Shown: in pieces, positions 24,030 to 36,303 of the stretch
Layout: every line of letters starts with the position of its first letter
Position numbering within the stretch: the first letter of the stretch is position 1
Source: Lithodes maja
Taxonomy: Eukaryota > Arthropoda > Malacostraca > Decapoda > Lithodidae
DNA length: 64,000 nt
Direction of reading: 5' to 3'
NCBI GenBank assembly: GCA_037953745.1
Contig: JBAKBP010003172.1
Span: forward strand, 1 to 64,000
Program-made: the position numbers and the translations under genes
The notes under the pieces: generated by a model
What the model was told of the DNA's origin: nothing
The model's database searches: none
The model's input: only the letters and a program-made list of their open reading frames with translations

Positions 24030-26149
24030 GAAAGTGATATTTATGGTCTGCCCCAACCTCCGCCCCCTGCCCCTCGAGAGTCCCTCCAGACGTAGCACCT
24101 TCCGGATTACTGAAGGGCTACCCGTCTGCTGCCCAGCGCCCTGAACCGAGGACCTCTGCTCGAGCTACGTACATAGGCCTGGACCTAGGACCCCTGTTCA
24201 AATTACGTAAACAGGCCTAAACCCAGGACCCCTGGTCGAGGAGGTAACCAGCCGTGCAAGATTGGCTACTACCCTCTATGTCGGCCAGACCAGCACTATC
24301 GTCCCCCTGCCCTCCCCAATACTTAAGTGTGTCTGTGTCTCTCTTTGTTGGTTATTGATTATGTAAATATGTGAACCGTGCTGTGCCCTGATTTAATTGT
24401 GATCTGTGCCCTAGATCACGTACCTGCGTAATAAGCTTCATCCTTCTGAACCTGTGTTATTCTGTGTTAATTTTACCTTAAATCCTTGTTCAAGACTATT
24501 TAATTCATAACTTACGCATACGTTACATATCAGTGTTACTAACATATATTCAGGCCCCCACGCTCGCAGATTTACTGACTATGTGTATGTTGATTTATTA
24601 TTTATGAGTTGAAGCCCCAGTATATTCCGTGATCAATCCATTTATATAATCACTCTTTACCTAGAACCTACGCCCAATTTTCCAACGAGTGCATAGTGTA
24701 ATTCCTTTAACCTTTTCTTACGTTCTCGCATATGAAATATATCTTATAGACGTGCTTTTATGTTCTTGTAAATCTTGATGTTGTGATATTTCGAATACCG
24801 TGTTTAGGAATTCTTTCCTCTGTGTTTCGTCTCACTTTCATCCACCATACACTAATTGTGCCTGTGTATTTTATTCACCTCGTGCTGTTAACCCGTTCGG
24901 ACTCAAGTCTGATACTGTTTGTTTTAAGTATCAATGAGTAGGACTTCGTCATCTACGTCCATGTACTAATTGTGCCTGTACATTTTATGCACCTCGCTCT
25001 GCTAATCCATTCAGAGACGAGTCTGATATTGCTTTAAATATCAATGAGCTAAACTTCGTCATTAGCGCCAATCTAATCATTACGTACGATCTTTCAATCG
25101 ATATCTGTTAACCCGTTCAGATCGACCTCATTAAAATTAAATTATAGTGTTCAGTCAAGTCTGAGTCTATTGGAACTCAGTTAGTTATTTTGTTTATCTT
25201 TGTGTTGTCTTAGTTGCGAAGAATGAAGATTACCTCTTAAAGTAATTAATACCAACCTGTAGACAAATTAAACTACATTTTCACTCTTATTAAATTCACG
25301 CTATTACCTTGCTTGACCTAAGAAAATTATAGAAACACGAATTTCTAAGTTTGGTTCGTTATCGTAGCATATGTTCAAGTAATATAATGCCGTGATAAGA
25401 TATATATTCCCTTTTGAGCTATTTTGATACTTCTCAAATATTATAAATAATAATCTCAGCCCTTTCCTGTAAATTAAATTAACATCGCATTCCATCTAAG
25501 ATTATAGTTGCACTAACTAGAAAAAGTATTTATCACTAGAACAGTCCAACTAGTAACCTTCCCAGTGACCTTACCAAAAGGCAAGTTCACGCGGTCACCG
25601 TTAAGACTCCACCTGAGCCGTACGTGTGACTCCCCCAAACCTTGGGGCAATATTTAACACCTCAACTCTCTCAGTTGTAGTGCTAGGATCATTACTTAGC
25701 CGCCTAGCGCATTGAAGTCTCGTGGTTACGGGAGATACGGGACTCACATTGATTATTGCATTGAAGGTTAATGATTATTTACGTGTATAATACCCTTATG
25801 TATACTTTCTCATATCATCTGATTTAATACTAGACTCTCACTATTGAGTTATCCTAGTATCAGTTACTTGTTCTGAGGTAAGAACAATACCTTTGCATTA
25901 TTATTATTTAGCATCCCAACTGATGATCCTCATTATTATTTCCATCCTATGTTTATACAATAAAACTTTCATATAAGTTCTTCCATGTGTTGTTATTGAG
26001 TACTACATTGAACTATTGAATACCATTTTTACTGCATATAGAACCTACTCGGTACGTTCCTGTCAAGTATATTTAAGGCCATCAACCCAGAAGTGGATTG
26101 TTTTACGGACTGTATCAAGGGAACAAACTTATCAGAACCCGGCACAACA
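24030..26149 (+). repeat. Possible 3' LTR of an unidentified LTR element
   Basis: Begins after the purine run TTTTGGGGAAAG and ends CCCGGCACAACA. No ORF. Contains AATAAAAC near 25960, as a polyadenylation site would. The end matches that of the segment ending at 44482, and both lie downstream of related ORF tails. No partner LTR or target duplication found, so the boundaries are tentative. Confidence 0.3.
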
Positions 26150-26540
26150 GTTTCCTTCTATTGTTCCTCGACATTATATTAATATCATATATTTTATATT
26201 TTAATTAATGTTATGTTACACCACGTTGTCATTCCTATGAACCATGCCATATTCAGTTACATTATTTGTGTTAGTATCCTAATCTCAATTTTATATTCAT
26301 ATTATTGGCGCTAGCAATACTGTCATTTAACGACCTATACTCTACACACCCATTATTGGTTATATTATTTGCATGAATAAACTACTGTATATAGGGATAT
26401 ATACCTATATATTACCTATAATGGAAAATGACACACATCACTTCTAACTCTGAAATGTGTGCCTGTTACATCTGTTATGGATACCCAGTCTATTTTTGCT
26501 TCATTTTAGCATTTATATTCCATACATTCAAATAATGAAG

Positions 26541-26542
<2 letters not shown>

Positions 26543-26576
<34 letters not shown>
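26543..26576. repeat. (TG)n microsatellite
   Basis: About 17 TG units. Confidence 0.95.
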
Positions 26577-26577
<1 letters not shown>

Positions 26578-26779
26578 CTAGTTGGCATGGTCGTAATTCA
26601 CTAATAAACAGGAAGTTTCTCACTTACTTTTGGCGCTACCTGGTCGTGTTGAACAGAACCATCTGTGGAGAGCCAAAATCACCATATCTCGGATTGCTTC
26701 AAATACTGCCGTCAGAAGGCACTAATGGATGGCTGAAGATACAGACCACGACTTTAGTCCCAGACTGTACTTAGAGAAA

Positions 26780-28576
26780 AACAGGGAGTTAAACCTAGTT
26801 TTTGTAGATCTGGAGAAGGCCTTCGACTGGGTGCCCAGGGAGGTAGTGCAGTGGGCTATGAGAAAACTTGGAGTAGAAGAGTGGTTGGTGCGTGTGATAA
26901 TGAGAATGTATGAGGGGTCACAGGCAGCAGTTAGAGTAAACAGGGCCTGAGTGAAAGTTTGAGTTCACCAAGGTTCAGTTCTAAGCCCATTACTGTTTGT
27001 CTTAGTCCTGGAGGCTCTGTCAAGGGAATTTAGGACAGGACTCCCATGGGAGATGTTATATGCAGATGATCTAGTTCTTATCGCAGATAGTGCGCAGGAA
27101 GCAGAAGCGAAGTTCAAAAGATGTAGGGAAGGTATGGCAAATAAGGGTCTAAGAGTTAACATAGATAAAACAAAGGTCATGATTAGTGGAGTAGATCGTG
27201 GAGCTATGGAAAGAAGCGGCGACTATCCATGCACAGTATGTGGGAAGGGGGTGGGAAGTAATTCAATTCAATGTTGTGTCTGTAGTGACTGGGTACACAA
27301 GAGATGTAGTGGAGCTAGAGGACCTTTGACAAGAATCATAGTCTTTGAATGTGAAGTGTGCAAGGGAGATCTTGTATTAAGTGACCCGCCTGTCAGTGTT
27401 GATTTCGACAGTGTAACGCTCGAGTGTGTGAATAAGTTCTTCTACCTGGGCGATACAGTTTCTGCTGAAGCTAGCTCCATTGCTAGAGTCAGAAGTGGCT
27501 GGGGAAAGTTTAGAGAGCTGTTGCCACTCCTGACCATGAGAGGGCTCCCACCCCACCTTAAAGGGAAGGTGTATACCTCGTGTGTTAGGAGCGCGATGAC
27601 CTATGCCTCTGAGACGTGGCCGGTTAAAGCGGAGGATATCAATAGAATGGAACAGAATAAGAAGAGAATGGTGAAATGGATGTGTGGGGTTAATCTTAAC
27701 CCGGCAAGTGCAGATCCACTAATATGAGTCCCCACCGGTGCGCTGCGCCTTATATAATCCCAGGCCTAAAAAAAAAACATTTAAACCAGCCCAGTATCAA
27801 TTGATGTTTTTTTTTTTTTTTTTTTTTTTTTTATATTGCCCCTTGGCCATGGCAAATATCACTCCTCCACATCCCCTCCTCCCCCCCCCCCCCTTCAATT
27901 ATCACCTATTCTCTCCGTTATTCCCGTATTTCGTCGGTATATTTTCTTGCTATCAATAGCGAGTCATAAGAAGGGTGTGCTTGTATGTGCTACATAGCGA
28001 ATGAAAGAGAGAGACAATTACACGACAGTCTCTCCAGACGTCGAGAGGAGTGGATGCTGGCAGGCTGGCTCAGCCTTTAGTTATGTAACTCCTGCTCTCA
28101 TTTGCCGATTTTGACCAGCCAAACGCTGTTTCCACTTGTTTTATTGCTGTAACAGGTTAATATCTTTAATGTAAAATAGGCGCATATGGATAAGTATTAA
28201 TGATATTCATGGTACGATGATGATTTGAGTGAAGGAAACAGTATAAATTCCTCCGCACAGGGAGGGGTGGCCACTACCCCACCTGCGCAATTAAGAGGTT
28301 AAGGACAGGGTATCGAGCGAGGAATTGAGAATGTGTCTAGGCATTAGGAGTATCAGTGAAGTGATGCACACGAGCCGACTTGGTTGGTTTGGACATGTGG
28401 AGAGAATGGATGATCAGAACTGGGTGAAGAAATGCCGGACTGTGAATTTGGGGGGAGCTGCGCGTAGGGGTGGACCTAATATGATGTGGGCTCGGGTAAT
28501 CCGGTCTGATCTCAAAATAAAGAACTTGACAACAGAGGCGGCCCATGACAAGGCCGCCTGGAAAGCTGACATTTAG
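26780..28576 (+). pseudogene. Non-LTR reverse transcriptase with inserted zinc-finger-like segment, split by a TTAA element
   Basis: RT blocks in order: LVFVDLEKAFDWVPREV (26796-26846), QGSVLSPLLFVLVLEA (broken by two stops near 26947-26962), and LYADDLVLIA with the catalytic ADD (27057-27086). Then an insertion with eight Cys/His ligand candidates (CTVCGKG...CCVCSDWVHKRC...CEVC, 27229-27361), then the thumb and C-terminal region (YASETWPVK, 27600-27630). The frame stops at 27727 because 576 bases of foreign sequence follow. The C-terminal part resumes at 28303 (GWFGHVERMDD near 28388, stop 28574-28576). RTs with a PHD/treble-clef-like segment at this place occur in multi-copy families of many invertebrates. 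Upstream RT and any endonuclease are missing, so this is a dead 5'-truncated copy. Confidence 0.75.
27723..28298. mobile_element. TTAA-type insertion in the RT frame (about 576 bp)
   Basis: Right flank TTAA at 28299-28302. Left flank is a degenerate TAA at 27720-27722. Bringing the flanks together restores the RT reading, which places the insertion precisely. It contains T22 near 27808-27831 and a C-run. No transposase ORF. Some inner sequence (CATAGCGAATGAAAGAGAG) resembles MITE family B. Confidence 0.65.
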
Positions 28577-28621
28577 GACATGAGACTGTAACCACAGTCT
28601 CTGTGGACAAACGGTCTTTAA

Positions 28622-29101
28622 CCCCTATGTGTCGGCGCGCAACATAAGTCGAGTATAATAAATCTGGACAATCTGGCGGCGCGCGACATAGGTCGTGTGG
28701 CAATTTCAGCACGTAATGTTGCTGAGAGAGAGAGACAAGTGGTGGCAGGAGAGTAGCGAGCGTATGACTGCTCCAGACCACCGCGGCGAACCTACTGACA
28801 CGAATCCCACCTCCTCCCTCCCTCTCTCACTCGCTACATACTGAATTGTATGGGGAAAGTACCGAATTACATGCTTTTTGCACTCGCGTTGCGCGGTTGT
28901 TGCAAGAAAACTAGCCGTCATAAAAGGATCGTTATGGTGTCATTGGAAAGCTCTGTTTATGCCCTTTTAGGGATAGATACTTGTTTTACGCTCTGGGTCT
29001 TATTTAGGCATGAAAATGATCACGTAAACAGCCCTATTTTCGCTAAAAACACCCCGCTGGGCGGTACATATAAATAAACCGCCTAGCCCGCTAATAAGGT
29101 G
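28622..29101 (-). mobile_element. TTAA MITE family B, copy 3 (480 bp)
   Basis: TTAA at 28618-28621 and 29102-29105. Inverted relative to copies 1 and 2. Lies exactly between the RT relic ending at 28576 and the Penelope-like element starting at about 29106. Confidence 0.85.
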
Positions 29102-29105
29102 TTAA

Positions 29106-30990
29106 ACTTGTATTTATGTATCTTGTACTGAGATATTGAGCTTACGGTTTATTAATTTGTTAATTTCATTATCTACTAAGGTGTTCGGTTGTCCATTGTT
29201 AATAAGGATTTGCTTTAATCTTGTTACTTCGTGATGGAACAGTTCCGAAGATGAACACGTACTATAGGCACGACGTTATATATGAATTAATGACAGATAA
29301 TTTGTATCTTTCTGGACACTCGCTGCGAGCACTGAAGCACCTACCAATATCATTTTTTGCGGTACACAGTAGTTGTGTACCCATAATTTTCTGTGTTTAT
29401 TAGGATATCGAGGAAAGGTACCTTGTTATTAACACTTACTTCATATGTGAATCTTAAGACAGAGTGAGATTCCATGTGGTGCCTCAGAGCTTGCAAGTGT
29501 GCCTTGTCAAATACTACACAATAGATGTCGTCAATATATTGACAATATATTGAAGGGTGAAGGGTGTTATCTTGAAGAACAGTGTTTTCTAGGTGACACA
29601 TGTAAAAATCAGAAAAGGTCGGGCCAAGAGGCGAACCCATGTTGACTCCGTTTAATTGTAGGTAAAGTTGTCCATCTGGGCCGTGGAAGGGAGCCTCTGT
29701 GGTACATGTTCTGAATAATTCTTCTAGGTGCTTTTCTGGGATCCGGGGTGGTGTCTGAGTGGGGTTATAGTACACTTTTTCCAAGATGATTTTGATTGTA
29801 TCTTCTACGGGGACGTTGGTAAGGAGACTTTCGACTTCTAACGAAACCTGGACTCCACTTGAGCATATAGTACGTATGATATCAAGGAACTGGTCAGTGG
29901 ACTTCAAAGAATACTTGGCTTGGGTGTAGGGTGTTATCAATTTGATTAAACATTTAGCTATGGAATATGTTGGTGTAATGATTTGGGAAATGATGGGGCG
30001 AAGTGGGTGATTTTGCTTGTGGGTTTTCACATTACCGTAAATGTATCCTGGAGTGTAGTGTCCGGTGACAAGGGTTAGGTGTTCTTGATCCTTGACTGCG
30101 TTGCATGCTAACAAGTTAGTGTCTTGAATTTATCTGTGTTACTTAAAATGGTATTTAGCTTCTGGTTGTAGTCATCTTTATTAAGGATGATGTAGATATT
30201 TGACTTGTCTGCTTTCCTTATTTCCAGGTTTTTGTTGTTACAACAATATTTTGCTGCTTCTTTGAGGTCACGGGTAAGGATGGTGCTTGGCTGGAAGCTG
30301 CATCCTTTGGTACCTTCCATTTCCGCTCTTAGTTATTGTTGTAGGTCAGGGTTTATGGTTACTTTATTTTCTTTCTGTAGTTTGAAGAGGGACATATTCA
30401 GTGTTTCTAATTCAATCAACTTATTGAGTTTGTCATATTTTGGCTGTAGGTAACAATTCAATCCCAAGTTTAGTAATTATTTTTCTTTTCTTGAAAGGTG
30501 ATGGTCAGATAGGTTCATGTAGCCGTCTGTTTCTTGAGGTAAAGTAACTTGTCCGCCATATAACTTGTTGAGTTTCTTGATAGTCTTGCTCCTGGCTGCT
30601 TCTTCAGCTTGGTTAAGGAGTGTCTAAGGCATTGTTAACTCGATGACGGGTATTGTCACATATCTCCTCACGGCGATACTGCAGGAGAAGATTGTCCAGT
30701 TGGTGTGTGAGCCGTTGTTCATGTTGTTGATTTAGCTCGATTTGACGTTGCACTAAAGACTTACGGTATTCCACTGTAATATTTTCGTGCCTGGCTGCCG
30801 GGTCATGTGGTTTAATATTAGTATATGATGACAGAATATTTTCATTAATACACAATTTATTGAAGACCAGTGCATATTTATTATTTATTAATATCTTCTG
30901 TGTTATTTCAATGTTTCTAACTAATTTTCTTTTCCTATCACTTGGTGAATGATATTTCCAAAGTTTAAATTCATATTTTCTTAATGTTCT
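29106..30990 (-). pseudogene. Penelope-like element 1 (RT)
   Basis: Minus strand. An N-terminal region with Gln-rich helices (30613-30855) precedes a LEIRKADKSNIYIILNKDDY block (30108-30320), then the RT core (29350-30114): GNVKTHKQNHPLRPIIS, LEVESLLTNVPVEDT (where relatives have DVESLFTNVP), GVNMGSPLGPTFSDFYM and the catalytic YIDD near 29530. A further shifted segment (29140-29350) continues the C-terminal region. Frameshifts near 29348, 30112 and 30616 break it. The GIY-YIG endonuclease expected after RT is missing because MITE family B copy 3 occupies that side. Confidence 0.85.
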
Positions 30991-31274
30991 TTCTTTCTTT
31001 TATAGACGATTCGTGCATCATAGCACATCATCAGTATTGCTCATATACAATGGCCTGGATCTGTTGTTACTTACTTCATTTGTACTCTACTGCGTGTGTC
31101 CTTGGGCCATGCCACCACCCCGGCCATGCCTGACAGTACACCTTCACACGGGAGTCTCTTCTATCAACATTAGCTGGACCACCTCTCTAATTTGTCACCA
31201 TTCTCAGCTCCCCACAAATCAAGCGGCTGTTTTCTCCATATTCTTCCACCAGACGAGCACTTCACGATGATCAC

Positions 31275-31389
31275 GATGAGCTAAAGGTGTTAAAATCGCC
31301 AAAGTAAAGGGCCGAACGTCTTAAAATTTCAAAACTTATGGGACGAAATACGAGGAAGAAAGGGGTTTAGAAAAACGACCCATCTCCCC
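31275..31389 (+). mobile_element. TTAA MITE family A, 3' part
   Basis: Ends GACCCATCTCCCC followed by TTAA at 31390-31393, as in the full copy at 19742-20102. The 5' half is missing. Confidence 0.65.
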
Positions 31390-31566
31390 TTAAATTTGAT
31401 ATATTAGTAGGACTCAAAATCTGAAGCCGAAATAAATCTTATCAGTGAACAGCACTCAGAGTGATAATAGTAAGGATAGGTTATTCCCAGTGGGTTGAAA
31501 AAGTTCAAACCCCTTCTTATGTTTGAATTTATCTTGAGCAGTACTAATATAACGGATATACAGTGT

Positions 31567-31941
31567 ATTCATATTATTTTTCACCAACCCACCAATTAAC
31601 CTACAAATAAACATAATGCTATCAATGAAAGCAATGAATACATGTGGTACTCCAAGGACTCGAACCTAGGATACTTACACCGAAATTCTACACACTAAGC
31701 ATTATACTATCAAGACAGTTAAAGGTTTATGCACAAGCCTACGATATATTATGCATTGTCGAATAGTGTATAATCAACCTAAGCATGTACTAAATCCCAA
31801 CTGCTCTATGGTAGCCTAATGATTAGACGAATGGAAGGGGTAATTGATGAGGCACTTAGCCACAAAGGAAGGCCTCGTTAGGAATTACTCCTGAACCTGG
31901 ATACATTCATATTATTTTTCACCAACCTACCAATTAACCTG
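31567..31941 (-). repeat. tRNA-derived SINE, diverged copy
   Basis: On the minus strand the pol III B box GGTTCGAGTCC lies at 31656-31666, with an A-box-like region upstream near 31700-31720. Homologous over about 300 bases to the tandem pair at 35636-36303. Flanked by a 35-40 base direct repeat (ATTATTTTTCACCAAC) at about 31570 and 31907. Confidence 0.7.
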
Positions 31942-31944
31942 ATA

Positions 31945-32955
31945 GAGAAGGTTTATTTTAAACAGTGAAGTCTATGATCAACTGTCAATTTGTTTTCAAC
32001 CTTATTCTAATTATATTGCGAGATTTTATACTAGAATGGTAAACCATAGACAACGTAGGTTATTTAATCTAGAACTAAACAAGAATTACATGTAACAACC
32101 GCCTAGCCAAGACATAAACATTGAAAATCTATACAATACAATCGGTCAATGGTTATCAATTCACAAAAGGCCACACAGTGCTAAAATGAGATCCGCGGTA
32201 AATCTCGGCCTAAATGGATGTCTCCAAATTTATCTTTTACCTCTCGGTTCATCTAGTTTCAATGTCCTTCCCCTTTCCAAAGTTCTGCCAAAACAATATG
32301 TGTTTGTCTATCCATTCTTATTTTACATGTCCATCTTCAATAGCTGCCTTCAGGTGACGTTTGGTTTTCAAGAAGTTAACAGGAAAAGTTTGGCATGGAA
32401 TTCGAGTGTATGTGGGCGTTTGTATGTACCGTATGTGTGTTTGACTTAAGTTCTCAATTTAAACAAATCATCAGCGTGGCATACAACATCTCTATCTCTC
32501 TCTCTCAATATACAGTATACATACTGTATATACTGTATATACAGTTATACACACATGACAAGAGGAAAAATAGGGGTAGAGCTGCGCCATATGCCATGTT
32601 TATTGAACGCATGTTCGGCATCAACAAGGTGCCATTTTCAGGTTATACAGACTGATCCTAAAAATATACAAAATAAGTATTATACTACAAGTAAGAAAAC
32701 GTATCTAATTGAATCAATTCTATCACTTAACATTAGCTAAAAATCCTAGTGAAATAGCTCCCGAATACGTACAAAATAACAATAACCCATTGGCTTCAAA
32801 CCCCATCGTGTAAACAATGAACATCAAAAATCTAAAATGCTTTGATAATAGTACACCAATGAAAACACAATTTAAAAAAACATCAATGTACAGTACCTTA
32901 AAAGAAGTAAGCAAATTAAAAGAGACCCACATCCAACTAAGCTAACCCTACTCAA
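31945..32955. other. No gene seen
   Basis: Short ORFs without motifs; a (CT)/(TA)-rich patch at 32490-32555 with nested ACTGTATATACAGT palindromes. Confidence 0.4.
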
Positions 32956-32959
32956 CCAA

Positions 32960-34890
32960 ACTCAACAGTTCATACAACTAATTCCCAAGCTTCGGACACT
33001 ACCTGCGTTGAATGATATAATAGTAAAACATTTATGAACTGTGCGAAACTTTAAGTTCAGGGTTGATATTTGTATTAGTACTTTGTCACCAATAAGTACT
33101 TCATAGCGGTTCCGAAACTTGGCAACTTGGCAATCCGAATGGCCGAACAATACATGTTTTGCAATATTTGACCTGATCGGTGACTTTTACCAATGTGCTC
33201 GAACATTTGCACTTTAAAGGCACGTCCAGAACATCCTATATACCTGGTCTGACAACCAGGACAAGTACATTTATATACGATGTTCGAGCACAATTGGTCA
33301 GGCACTCGATCTTTAAATGAGAAGAAAATATGTTCAGTGGTAAACTCATTCGTGAATATAATTTTAAAATTAACTGCTAGGAAACTATTATTCAACATTA
33401 TGTATATATATTTTATGTACGCATAACTTATTTTACCGTACAAGGGCATTTTAATGTATTTTATCAATTTATGTATATTGAAATTAGTCAGGAGCATATA
33501 GTTTACCGTAAAGAAGCCTCTTCAACACCTTTGTAATTAAATCCCTGACAAAGCTATTATTGTTAACAAAATAATCTCTAAGTTTGCCTATTTGTTCATG
33601 TAAAAGATGATACGTGGAACATATAACACAAACCTTATTTAACAGGGTTTTAAAGGAATTTAGCTTGTATATATCTGGAGTGAAACTAAACCAATTGAAA
33701 CCTTGATTTGTGAAGCTCGGCTTTCTGTATACACCCGTTGTGAATCCCCATTCCGTGTTATGAACACTTAGCCTACTGTACATCTACACAAGTTAATTAA
33801 CTATTTTCTTCTAATTCACAAGTAAATTATATTTTCTTCTGTTGACTGTTCATATACTGTAAACAATTGGCATTAGCATCGTCAATATCGAAAACAAAAA
33901 AATCGTCAACGTATCTACGGTAATTCAAAGGTTTGCAATCTAAGGGACAGTTATATAGCCAACTCACCTCTTTAGTGCATAGGAAAGCTTAAGAAAACAA
34001 TGAAGCTAAGCAGGATCCCATGCTTAAACCATCTACCTGATTATATAAAGCACCATCAAACAAAACACAAGATTATGATGTGGCAAACTTAAGCAATTTC
34101 TTAAGTGTATATATATATTTATATCATTGACATTTTGGGGGTCATATTTGTCTAGTATTATGTCAATAGTTTCTACTAATGGGACGTTGGTAAATAGCGA
34201 TTCAACATCATAACTGGCCATGCCAAATTTTAAAGGGAAGTTCAGAGACGTGATTTCATTACCAACAAATATGGACTTAGGTATTGCATATTGATTAGTA
34301 GTCAATAGTTTAACTAAGGGCATTAACAATTTAGACACATTGTAAGCTGTAGTTTTAATGTAGGATACAATGGGTCTCAACGGGTAATTATTTTTGTTTT
34401 TACTTTAGGCAACCCTCAAACGATGCCAGGATTAGTGCCAGAAGCATATAACCAATTGTACACATCATCTGCTATGTTTTGTTTGATGGTTCTGAGTATT
34501 CTATTTAAGTTATCCTCCAACCGTATGCCGTTATCACAAATACTACCATTTACCTACTTGAATTTTGTTTTGTCATTGAGTATTCTGGACATTTTATCTA
34601 AGTAATTACTCCTATCTAGTAAACCCACTCCCCTACCCTTATCTGGTTTAACTATTACAATCTTGTCTTTCTTCCCAAGAGCTTTAAGTAAATTTAAATA
34701 ACTGTGTCGAAATACTATAGCCCAAACATTTGTTTTTAATATTTTAGCCAAATCAAAAATATTGCTACTAAAGTTCCTAACTTTGTTTATGAGATTTCCT
34801 TCATCGATCTGCCCTTTGGAGAAATGTAACGCCGTCTTTGATTGTTCAAAATTAGGATTATTGAAATTGGAAGATAAGTCATAAGATTAC
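32960..34890 (-). pseudogene. Penelope-like element 2 (RT and GIY-YIG)
   Basis: Minus strand, several frames. In order: VIVKPDKGRGVGLLDRSNYL (34554-34751), MRPIVSYIKTTAYNVSK and YDVESLFTNVPLVETIDIIL (34033-34380), an RT core with YVDD near 33904-33915, WGFTTGVYRKPSFTN (33484-33783), and a GIY-YIG-like endonuclease module VYKCTCPGCQTRYIGCSGRA with MFEHIGKSHRSGQ (33150-33290). Stops and frameshifts throughout. GIY-YIG is the nuclease used by this class for target cleavage. More decayed than, and of a different subgroup from, element 1. Confidence 0.85.
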
Positions 34891-34899
34891 TTAATCATT

Positions 34900-35630
34900 T
34901 ATTTAGATCACTACACTATATATTTATTTTACCGTGGTACTTATAGCGAATGACGTAATTATTTTAAATTGATGCATTGAATTAGTGGATTAGATAAACA
35001 ATTTTGAAGTGATGAATTGACATATTGAATTATATCTCATCAATTTAAGTGAACGTCAAACTATTAACTGTTAACGATTTTTTAATTGGTCTTAGAGCAA
35101 CGTGCCCCAGGCTGGCCAAGTCCTTACCTGGTTTACGACGGTGGTCGGACCTGATTCCAAAAGTGCCCTGCATTGCTTAATTACTTATATATTGCAATTT
35201 CACATTTCTTTTAATCTGTTTTCGCTCATCGTGGGAAGGAACTCTGGTTTGGGTACGGACCTCGTCTGTCCAATGCTGGTGCACTATTTTGGGTACGGAC
35301 CTAGTCTGTCCCAGGTTGGTGCACAGACTTAGTTCATCTACTGGGTAAACAAAGCAAGAATATAACTTTAACCTTGCCAGGTACAGTACAATGTGAAGAG
35401 AGGGTGGTACTCAGTTACACCGGTGGTATGCCTTCCACGGGGTGCCCCGATGGGTGCCCGTGTATACTGTTGTCGCAGGATGGCTCGTGGTATGGGTGTC
35501 TAGCATAGTGTCCCTTAGTCTTTAGCCTTTGTGAGGAGTGCTACACCAGTAGGGTGCCTTTGGCTTAGGTACACTTTAGAACCAGTTATCGTATAATTCA
35601 CTTGGAGATTGTTGCTTTGGGTTGAGGTTA
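34900..35630. other. No gene seen; short tandem duplication
   Basis: Contains two copies of a unit with TTGGGTACGGACCT then GTCTGTCC and TTGGTGCAC or CTGGTGCAC (35249-35328). Otherwise no feature recognised. Confidence 0.5.
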
Positions 35631-35635
35631 CCTTG

Positions 35636-35963
35636 AATTATTATGTTCTATCCAACAACCAACTCTACTCCTATAATCGATTAATGAAATATTACAAACA
35701 CATGTGGCAGTCCGTGGATTCGAACCCAGGAAGCTCACACCGAATATCAACACCTTATGCATTACACCACGAAGGCAGTTAAAGAATGGTGGACACTGCC
35801 TACGATTTATTATGCAACTTCGAATCCTGCATATCAATCTAAGCATGTACACACATCCCAACTGCAACTCACGTAGGCTATGCATATGTGAATGGAAAGA
35901 GCAATTAATGGGGCCTCAACCACTAGGGAAGGCCTCTCGATAAATTACTCCTGAACCAATATC
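35636..35963 (-). repeat. tRNA-derived SINE, tandem copy 1 (328 bp)
   Basis: Minus-strand B box GGTTCGAATCC at 35716-35726 (exact consensus) and an A-box-like TGGTGTAATGCATAAGG upstream near 35765-35781. Followed immediately by a second copy of the same 328-bp unit. Confidence 0.8.
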
Positions 35964-36303
35964 AATTATTATGTTCTATCCAACAACCAACTCTACTCCT
36001 AAAATCAATTAATGAAATATTACAAACACATGTGGCAGTCCGTGGATTCGAACCCAGGACGCTCACACCAAATATCAACATCTTATGCATTACACCACGA
36101 AGGCAGTTAAAGAATGGTGGACACTGCCTACGATTTATTATGCAACTTCGAATCCTGCATATCAATCTAAGCATGTACACACATCCCAACTGCAACTCAC
36201 GTAGGCTATGCATATGTGAATAGAAAGAGCAATTAATGGGGCCTTAACCACTAGGGAAGGCCTCTCGATAAATTACTCCTGAACCAATATAAATTATTAT
36301 GTT
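35964..36303 (-). repeat. tRNA-derived SINE, tandem copy 2 (328 bp)
   Basis: B box at 36044-36054. The period is exactly 328 bases. The start of a third unit (ATTATTATGTTCT) is present at the right edge. Confidence 0.8.

Noticed and set aside
35703..35785. Functional tRNA gene
   Set aside because: B box is perfect, but no cloverleaf with full acceptor stem is evident and the unit is a repeated SINE.
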